A stretch of DNA of 6,154 nucleotides. Source: Desulfobulbaceae bacterium (GTDB taxonomy: Bacteria; Desulfobacterota; Desulfobulbia; Desulfobulbales; Desulfobulbaceae). The translations under genes were made by a program, and so were the position numbers. Positions 1-5,101 of this stretch are shown piece by piece. The stretch is from NCBI GenBank assembly GCA_011322715.1, contig DRLX01000179.1, forward strand, positions 1 to 6,154. The letters are read 5' to 3'. Within the stretch, counting starts at the first letter, position 1; every line of letters starts with the position of its first letter. The notes beneath the pieces are model-generated. The model was not told the DNA's origin and did not search any database. It saw only the letters and a program-made list of their open reading frames with translations.

Positions 1-2184
1 ATTTTCAGCCTTGTAAAAAACAGACCGTCCAAGACCGGCCGCCTCGCCATTGGTATGGCAGGACTCACAGGTGCGACCTCGGGACTGGATGGTATGCGGA
101 GAATAGGCATTCATCACCAGACCGTTGCGGCCATCCTTGGTTTGAACAAGCTGGGAATCCATGAAAATCTGCGCCTTAATCTTTTTCTTCATATTTTGCA
201 GCGCGATCTTGACCTTCCTCCGTGCATCGGGATGGCTGGTCATGATCAATTTCTTCTTCAGATCCTTTTCCTGCTTTCGCAGCTTACCGACATCAGGGCC
301 GATATGGGAGACAAAATACTGATACTGGGGACGGAACATGGAATATTTACCCTTTGCATCTTTACCGAGAATTACATCTTCCCAGTTACGCATGGTAAAA
401 GAACCAAACCAGATACCGGTTGTCTTGTTCCCATTTAACCAGTCGGCTTCCTGTGCAGGCGGCCATTTGTCCTTGGGCAGACCCTTGAACTTACGATCCG
501 GAGTAACTTCTTTATCGCCTACGCCGGAGCCAAGAACGGCATACAGCAGTTTCAAGGTCTGTGGGTCCGGTTCCCGCCATCTTTTCCACTTCTTATACGA
601 CGGATAATCTTCCCGCATCAGATGGGTACCGAAATCCAGAGATGCCCAGCCCGAGTGACAGGCCGAACATTCCATATTTTTCATATGACCGGCAACCGTA
701 TGGGCGACAGGTTTTTCCTCCATATCCATGAGCTGAGGAACCACATATTCCCTGCCGGTAACCTTGGAGGTCAACACAAGCCCCTTATCGGTCTTTCTGA
801 CGTTTGCCAGCATCGAACCATTTGCGGTAACGGCTACATCATCGCCGGCCTTGACCGAATAATTGGGATTAGCGGCCGCTGCCTTAATGACGGCGGCATC
901 CTTGCCGACCCGGGCAGTCTTTGCCGCAGTCTCAAGGGTACCATGACAGGTCGCACAGGTTACCTCGGTCGCCTGATGGGCGGCGGCAAACGCTTTGCCG
1001 TTCCCCATGGTTTCAGTGCCTGTATGACAATCTATACAGGCCAGTCCGGCCTTGTAATGAATGTCCGGCATCAGCGTATGCTGATCAATACCATAGGGCG
1101 CAGGCGGTGCATTCCACTTGTCACGTGGTGAACGATACATCTTTTCATAATCATGCTCAAACAGACCAATATATTCCGTCCCGACTCGGTTGCCGCTATG
1201 ACAGCGTACGCACTGCATGGTGGGAATTGCCGTGGTCATTCGATGTTTGAGCGGGTATCCACGCTTGGAAATCAAACCGGAAAGATCCATTTTCAACTTC
1301 GGATCCTTGCTTTTGGCCTCCTGATTTGCCTTCTGGGTTTTCAAAATGGCCTTGTCACCGGTCATGGTCACCCCGTCATTGCCATAGATCATATGACAGG
1401 CGGCGCAACCGGTGGCCCGGTAATCGCCCAGTCTGTGCGGTGCCGGCGAATTGATATGACAGCGCAGACATTTTTTGCGCAGCATATCATCGACCAGTTG
1501 CCCGGACTCTTTCTGCGTTGGAATTACCTTGGTGCCGCCCTTACCGTTGACACTGTACTTGGCATCAACCGTGTCCTGGGCACCCCAGGCATATCGGGTG
1601 GCGTTGATTTCTCCGGCCGAGGTGGCCATCAGGGATGAATCAAGCTTGTGCAGCTGATCGGCATGACAGCTTGCCGTACCACAGGTTTTAGCCACTACCT
1701 TGCCGTCGGACGGATTGGCATACATTCCCTTATGGGCAGCCGCCATATCCCCTGCCTTATCATCACCCTGATGACACTGGACACAGGCAAAATCATGGCT
1801 ATCGGAGATAGCCTCAATTCCCTCATGGCAACTGAGACAGGCCCCGCCCTTGGTGGCGGCTTTTACACCGGCAAACACCTTGTCAACCGGGAAGTTAATC
1901 TCCGTATATTCCTTTTCAAGAATATCAACCCGGGGTTTATCCCAGGCAAAGGGGACGCCTTCTGGTGTCACCTTCATCATTTCCCCGTCAACCTTTTTCA
2001 ACGGCAGTTCAAATTTACGGGGATTGGCAAAGTCGGAGATATCATCTACCTTTTTCAGTGGATAGATTTTATTTCCCACCTTAATCGTCTTGTCTGCGGC
2101 CATTACGGAGGTGGCGGCAAGGCCAACGAGCAGAACACATGCCCCACCGGCAGCCAGAATAGTTGTAACTTTCTTTTTACTCAT
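1..2184 (-). CDS. Large secreted multihaem c-type cytochrome, paralogue of the preceding gene (3' end beyond window)
   Basis: The frame runs without a stop from ATG at 2184 to the left edge, giving 728 codons with the C-terminus missing. The start is fixed by a GGGGGAG site 6 bases upstream and a Sec signal peptide: basic MSKKK, a hydrophobic core to about residue 27, and likely cleavage after VMA at residue 29. Ten haem motifs are visible: CLSCH 116-120, CVQCH 134-138, CX4CH 168-174, CLRCH 239-243, CAACH 260-264, CVRCH 325-329, CIDCH 383-387, CATCH 410-414, CSACH 506-510 and CESCH 706-710. They match the neighbouring dodecahaem protein in order, except that the partner of its CYGCH site is DFGTH (517-521). 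The homologue of its last motif would lie outside the window. By comparison with that protein, about 100 residues are missing. Residues 511-705 hold no haem and include a strongly basic stretch at 634-672. No membrane helix is seen after the signal peptide. Role inferred: periplasmic or exported electron carrier. No named family was recognised with confidence. Confidence 0.93.
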   Translation of the reverse strand, partial: MSKKKVTTILAAGGACVLLVGLAATSVMAADKTIKVGNKIYPLKKVDDISDFANPRKFELPLKKVDGEMMKVTPEGVPFAWDKPRVDILEKEYTEINFPVDKVFAGVKAATKGGACLSCHEGIEAISDSHDFACVQCHQGDDKAGDMAAAHKGMYANPSDGKVVAKTCGTASCHADQLHKLDSSLMATSAGEINATRYAWGAQDTVDAKYSVNGKGGTKVIPTQKESGQLVDDMLRKKCLRCHINSPAPHRLGDYRATGCAACHMIYGNDGVTMTGDKAILKTQKANQEAKSKDPKLKMDLSGLISKRGYPLKHRMTTAIPTMQCVRCHSGNRVGTEYIGLFEHDYEKMYRSPRDKWNAPPAPYGIDQHTLMPDIHYKAGLACIDCHTGTETMGNGKAFAAAHQATEVTCATCHGTLETAAKTARVGKDAAVIKAAAANPNYSVKAGDDVAVTANGSMLANVRKTDKGLVLTSKVTGREYVVPQLMDMEEKPVAHTVAGHMKNMECSACHSGWASLDFGTHLMREDYPSYKKWKRWREPDPQTLKLLYAVLGSGVGDKEVTPDRKFKGLPKDKWPPAQEADWLNGNKTTGIWFGSFTMRNWEDVILGKDAKGKYSMFRPQYQYFVSHIGPDVGKLRKQEKDLKKKLIMTSHPDARRKVKIALQNMKKKIKAQIFMDSQLVQTKDGRNGLVMNAYSPHTIQSRGRTCESCHTNGEAAGLGRSVFYKAEN

Positions 2185-2190
2185 TCGTTT

Positions 2191-2197
2191 CTCCCCC
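2191..2197 (-). promoter_or_regulatory. Ribosome binding site of the second large cytochrome
   Basis: GGGGGAG lies between the stop codon of the upstream cytochrome (2198-2200) and the ATG at 2184, with 6 bases of spacing. The gap between the two genes is only 13 bases and leaves no room for a promoter, so the two are co-transcribed. Confidence 0.85.
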
Positions 2198-4444
2198 TTA
2201 TTTAGCTGCAGCCGTGGCTTTTTTCAAAAAGGCGTCCTTCTTACACTTGGTCGGGAAGTCTTTATAAGCCTTATAGATATCCTGATAAATCGGGTCATTA
2301 TAGCCGTCATGACAGGGCAGGCAATTGCCGACTTTAAGGATACGGTTAACTTCAGCCTGGTTAAAGGGACGAGCGCCGACATGGGAAGTCGATGAGATCT
2401 GATTCCCCTGCGGAGTTATCATAACATCAAGCGGAAAGGCGGCCGACAGGCCGGAACGATCCATCTCATAGGTGTACTTCATGCTGTCCTTTTTGCCGGT
2501 CGGATCAGGATCGATCGTCAACTGACCGGTCCCCAGACCAAGGGCCTTGGTGCTCAAGTGACAATCCTCACAGCTACGCACCTCTGTTCTGACGGTATGG
2601 GTAAAGACAGGATTGGTGGCAACGGATGAATATCCTTCCGAAGACTGAAAAACAAAGTTATCAAAGTCTCCAAGAATCTCACCCTTCTTGTTGACGGCAT
2701 TAAAGAAAACCTGACAGCCGGGGACATAGGTGGTGACCAGCCCCTTGGCTGACAATCCGAGCAACGGCGTATCATAGCGGACATAGGTCCTGAACTCGGG
2801 CCATTTACCGGCTGATTTCTGGAAGCTCAACTTGTCTTTTCCCTTCCTGGTCTGGTCATAGTTGTCATGACAGCCGTAACACTGCGAAGTGTGACGGGCA
2901 TGGCAGGCCCAGCATTCCATTCGCTCCTGATGTTGTGGTATGGAATGAACGCCTTTTTTATTGGTGATAATGGGCATCACATGCTCACGGCCATCAAATT
3001 TGGAAATCAGAATCGGCTCACCATCAATGATCTTGGCGTTGGTATACTTGTTACCGCGGCCGGTAACCACCATTTCATCGCCGACATTGTTCTCATAGTT
3101 GGGTGAAACCATACCCAGACGAATAACCCTGTCTTTGGGATCGGTCACCTTGGTGGTAACGATGCCCTGTTTATAGGTTCCATGGCAGTCCTGACAACGG
3201 ACCTCGGCCTGTTCGTGTTTTTTGGAATACAGGTTACCGTCACCCATGGTGTCAAACTGAGTGTGGCAGTCAATACATTCCATACCCTTCTCATAATGGA
3301 TATCCATCATCGGGGTATTGTAGTACTTACCATGGTACTTTTCGGAAGAATGCTTGCCGGCCATAAACGGCGTCCCGTAGAAATCGGACTCAACCCGGCC
3401 CTCATAGGAAACACCGGTCCGACCGCCGCGGTTATGACAGTGAATGCACTGTTCAGCGGGAACCGCCGTCGTTACCTGGTGCACCTTGCCATGACCTCGC
3501 TCATCCTTGGGGATGGTCGGATCGCTGCCCTTGTAATAGCCGTCGTTGTCATAGAGAACGTGACAGGCGGCACAACCCTGGGCACGATAATCAGCCGGTG
3601 CCTGCTTACCTTCATTCCAGAAGTGACACCTGGCACAGGATTTACGCCATTGACTATCGGCGATTTCCTTTCCGATAGTCAATGGGTTACCCATGTCATC
3701 GGTGGTGAGCACGTTGCCGTCATCATCGGTCGGCAGGTCTTTGGCGGAAAAAACCGGCAGAGTGTCCATCTTGGCCACACCACCGCGATGTTTGGGCACG
3801 TAATCGGTATCATCCATGCCGACGCCGGAATACTTGGAAAATTTTGATTCCTGCCCGCAGTACTGGTAACGCAAGGCACCGGAAATACCGGACTGCAGCC
3901 CCATAACGGTGCGGCGTACCCGGTAAACATGGTTCATGTCGCCCTGTTTATGGCCGTAATGACAGCCGCCGAGTCCACAGGATTTTTGAACAATCCTGAG
4001 GTTGGACGGATTACGCAACCCCTTCATTGATCTGCCGGCGATCATATTTTCATGCGCCTTTTCCTTGATCAAAGAATCAGGATTGTCACTGCCGTGACAG
4101 ATGGTACAGCCAAAGGTATCAATGGGGTGAAAGGCGGAAATCTGTTCAATGCCGTCATGGCAGGTGAGACAACTCTCTTTAACTTTACCCCGTTTTTTCG
4201 TATTCGGCAGCTTGGCGTCGTCAATAATAATTGACTTTTCAACAAGCTTCTTATGCAGCCACATATCCTTTTTGCCCGGCTGCTTGGACGCCATCTGTTC
4301 GTTGTACTTCTTCTGCCATACTTTCCACTCATTGGCAGGATCATCCGCTGCCTTTGCCGTTTTCATCCCGGCAAACCCGCAGCAGAGAAACGCAGCCACT
4401 GCCAGTGACAGTAAAGTACGCCCATATTTGCTGTTCATTTTCAT
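2198..4444 (-). CDS. Secreted dodecahaem c-type cytochrome
   Basis: This is a complete 748-residue protein ending in TAA. The frame is open further upstream to a GTG at 4570, but ATG 4444 is chosen because GGGAGGG lies 6 bases before it and a normal signal peptide follows: basic start, hydrophobic residues 11-26, likely cleavage after AKA at residue 32. Twelve haem motifs are present: CLTCH 92-96, CTICH 113-117, CX4CH 156-162, CARCH 270-274, CAACH 291-295, CIHCH 333-337, CIDCH 390-394, CQDCH 417-421, CWACH 511-515, CYGCH 522-526, CEDCH 625-629 and CLPCH 708-712. Additional histidines between motifs could provide bis-His ligation. There is no membrane segment after the signal, no lipobox and no recognised catalytic domain. 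Residues 240-257 form an Asp-rich tandem repeat absent from the paralogue. The likely role, by inference, is electron transfer or storage in the periplasm or at the outer surface, acting with the neighbouring cytochromes. A reductase activity cannot be excluded. Confidence 0.95.
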   Translation of the reverse strand: MKMNSKYGRTLLSLAVAAFLCCGFAGMKTAKAADDPANEWKVWQKKYNEQMASKQPGKKDMWLHKKLVEKSIIIDDAKLPNTKKRGKVKESCLTCHDGIEQISAFHPIDTFGCTICHGSDNPDSLIKEKAHENMIAGRSMKGLRNPSNLRIVQKSCGLGGCHYGHKQGDMNHVYRVRRTVMGLQSGISGALRYQYCGQESKFSKYSGVGMDDTDYVPKHRGGVAKMDTLPVFSAKDLPTDDDGNVLTTDDMGNPLTIGKEIADSQWRKSCARCHFWNEGKQAPADYRAQGCAACHVLYDNDGYYKGSDPTIPKDERGHGKVHQVTTAVPAEQCIHCHNRGGRTGVSYEGRVESDFYGTPFMAGKHSSEKYHGKYYNTPMMDIHYEKGMECIDCHTQFDTMGDGNLYSKKHEQAEVRCQDCHGTYKQGIVTTKVTDPKDRVIRLGMVSPNYENNVGDEMVVTGRGNKYTNAKIIDGEPILISKFDGREHVMPIITNKKGVHSIPQHQERMECWACHARHTSQCYGCHDNYDQTRKGKDKLSFQKSAGKWPEFRTYVRYDTPLLGLSAKGLVTTYVPGCQVFFNAVNKKGEILGDFDNFVFQSSEGYSSVATNPVFTHTVRTEVRSCEDCHLSTKALGLGTGQLTIDPDPTGKKDSMKYTYEMDRSGLSAAFPLDVMITPQGNQISSTSHVGARPFNQAEVNRILKVGNCLPCHDGYNDPIYQDIYKAYKDFPTKCKKDAFLKKATAAAK
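3647..3685. repeat. Perfect 14-bp inverted repeat inside the dodecahaem gene
   Basis: The arms 3647-3660 (CCATTGACTATCGG on the plus strand) and 3672-3685 are exact reverse complements around an 11-base loop. The structure covers exactly 13 codons, Pro254 to Trp266, just before haem motif CARCH 270-274. In mRNA it would form a strong hairpin within the coding region. Its function is unknown; it could affect translation rate or RNA stability, or be a by-product of template switching during replication. Confidence 0.85.
3674..3727 (-). repeat. Tandem 9-residue repeat (DD-x-GN-x-LT-x) in the dodecahaem protein
   Basis: Residues 240-248 (DDDGNVLTT) and 249-257 (DDMGNPLTI) match at 6 of 9 positions with no gap: Asp-Asp, Gly-Asn and Leu-Thr. 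The matching DNA units are 27 bases each and have diverged in several third positions, so the duplication is not brand new. The Asp/Asn/Gly content resembles metal-binding loops in a general way, but no defined calcium motif can be claimed. The segment lies in an insertion relative to the paralogue: 107 residues separate haems 3 and 4 here, against 64 there. Confidence 0.6.
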
Positions 4445-4530
4445 ACAAATCCCTCCCTTTTTCGGGCCTTCCGTAATAGTGACTTTTGAGCATTGTGTCC
4501 CATGCATCCATACTGCCTGCCTCGCAGCAT
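4441..4530 (-). CDS. Possible 29-residue leader ORF overlapping the dodecahaem start
   Basis: ATG at 4530 is preceded by an excellent AAGGAGG site with 5 bases of spacing. The ORF runs 29 codons to a TGA at 4443-4441, which overlaps the ATG of the dodecahaem gene in the arrangement ATGA. This geometry is typical of translational coupling. The predicted peptide starts MLRGRQYGCMGHN and is strongly basic towards its end, with Arg/Lys clusters, one Cys and no signal peptide or membrane segment. It resembles no family I know. It may be a coupling leader whose translation opens the downstream start, a small protein, or a chance ORF. The case rests only on the start signal and the stop/start overlap. 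Confidence 0.45.
   Translation of the reverse strand: MLRGRQYGCMGHNAQKSLLRKARKREGFV
4451..4457 (-). promoter_or_regulatory. Ribosome binding site that sets the start of the dodecahaem cytochrome
   Basis: GGGAGGG stands 6 bases before ATG 4444. The next in-frame ATG (4438) would be 12 bases away, and the upstream in-frame GTG at 4570 has no comparable site and no signal peptide behind it. The site lies within the last codons of the possible leader ORF, so translation of that ORF would pass over it. Confidence 0.8.
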
Positions 4531-4535
4531 TCACT

Positions 4536-4542
4536 CCTCCTT
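4536..4542 (-). promoter_or_regulatory. Strong Shine-Dalgarno site of the leader ORF
   Basis: AAGGAGG, continuing into AGTGA, sits 5 bases before ATG 4530. It is the closest match to the anti-Shine-Dalgarno sequence among the ribosome sites read here. It serves no annotated gene unless the 29-codon ORF is real, because it is too close to the in-frame GTG (4534) of the dodecahaem reading frame to serve that as a start. Confidence 0.6.
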
Positions 4543-4573
4543 GTGCCGACGATTCATCTGAGACCGCCACTAG

Positions 4574-4612
4574 AAAAAATAGCGGTCAGCCAAGCCCCGG
4601 AACAACCGGGGC
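4574..4612 (-). terminator. Stem-loop with downstream T run after the monohaem cytochrome (possible terminator or attenuator)
   Basis: Read on the minus strand, GCCCCGG and CCGGGGC form a perfect 7-bp, very GC-rich stem (4612-4606 with 4600-4594) around the loop TTGTT, starting 15 bases after the monohaem cytochrome stop codon. A run of six T follows, but only 14 bases after the stem, at 4579-4574, so it is not a classical intrinsic terminator. The T run also lies in the loop of a second, weaker stem, GACCGC/GCGGTC (4562-4567 with 4582-4587). The element could reduce read-through, or mark an mRNA processing site that gives the large cytochromes a different transcript level. No convincing promoter was found between it and the next gene. 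Confidence 0.4.
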
Positions 4613-4626
4613 CATAACACACACAA

Positions 4627-5100
4627 TTACCAGTTTTTTGTTGCCTGACATTGACAAAGAGCGCGCAACTTTAAAATCAATGATTTGATTTTATTATCAT
4701 TATCCAGTGCGGCCCCCCAGGGCGGCATTAATGTAGACTTGGCGACCTCGACGCCGCCGAGGTTAATGGTGTCAAAGAGTTTCTGATCACTGCGTTTTGA
4801 CATAAACACCGAATCGGTATGATTAGCAGGCTTCACCAGCAGGTGGGGTGCATTAAAACCATGACCATCCCCATTAATGCCGTGACATGGGATGCAGTAA
4901 TGCTGGTACAGCTCATTCCCCCATGCAAGGCTTGGTTGCCGGTCCTTGTCCGTAATCTTCGTCTTCGCCGGGACGGGTTTGTCGACTGCCTCTTTCTCAC
5001 CGGACTGATCTGCGGCCAACCCCGTGCTTCCGGACAAAACACTGAACAAAAGGATGAGCAGGATACAACAGAGGGACTGAAAGATAGCGAAACACTTCAT
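4627..5100 (-). CDS. Small secreted monohaem class I cytochrome c
   Basis: This complete 157-residue protein begins at ATG 5100 with a GGAGGG site 8 bases upstream. A signal peptide occupies about residues 1-29 (hydrophobic core 11-22, likely cleavage near GLA or LAA at 29-30). No lipobox cysteine is seen, so a soluble periplasmic protein is expected. The single haem motif CIPCH is at 69-73, followed by GINGDGHG, a Gly-rich pattern common in class I cytochromes. Met125 in the MPPWG segment is the probable sixth haem ligand. Two further cysteines near the C-terminus (150 and 152) are not part of a haem motif. The gene starts one base after the stop of the multidomain cytochrome, which points to co-translation and joint function. 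Role inferred: mobile electron carrier between that protein and the large multihaem cytochromes. Confidence 0.93.
   Translation of the reverse strand: MKCFAIFQSLCCILLILLFSVLSGSTGLAADQSGEKEAVDKPVPAKTKITDKDRQPSLAWGNELYQHYCIPCHGINGDGHGFNAPHLLVKPANHTDSVFMSKRSDQKLFDTINLGGVEVAKSTLMPPWGAALDNDNKIKSLILKLRALCQCQATKNW
4672..4693. repeat. AT-rich 9-bp inverted repeat near the end of the monohaem cytochrome gene
   Basis: The arms TAAAATCAA (4672-4680) and TTGATTTTA (4685-4693) are exact reverse complements around the 4-base loop TGAT. They lie in codons for the C-terminal helix (around IKSLIL). Being AT-only apart from one G-C pair, the hairpin is weak, and its significance is uncertain. Confidence 0.5.
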
Positions 5101-5101
5101 G

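Noticed and set aside
3182..3847. Long plus-strand ORF (221 codons), with others at 622-1131, 1153-1638 and 1648-2205
   Set aside because: They lie wholly antisense to the cytochrome genes, whose minus-strand frames carry regular CXnCH motifs, signal peptides and ribosome sites. The plus-strand products have no recognisable domain.
4445..4570. N-terminal extension of the dodecahaem protein to GTG 4570
   Set aside because: The added 42 residues would bury the signal peptide inside the protein, and the GTG lacks a ribosome site. ATG 4444 has GGGAGGG at the right distance.
4580..4605. Minus-strand promoter-like pair TTGTTC and TATTTT with an 18-base spacer
   Set aside because: The match to consensus is poor and the elements overlap the stem-loop. 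It is not enough to call a promoter for the large cytochromes.
4651..4677. Plus-strand promoter-like pair TTGACA and TAAAAT
   Set aside because: The spacing is only 15 bases, it lies antisense within the monohaem cytochrome gene, and no plus-strand gene follows.
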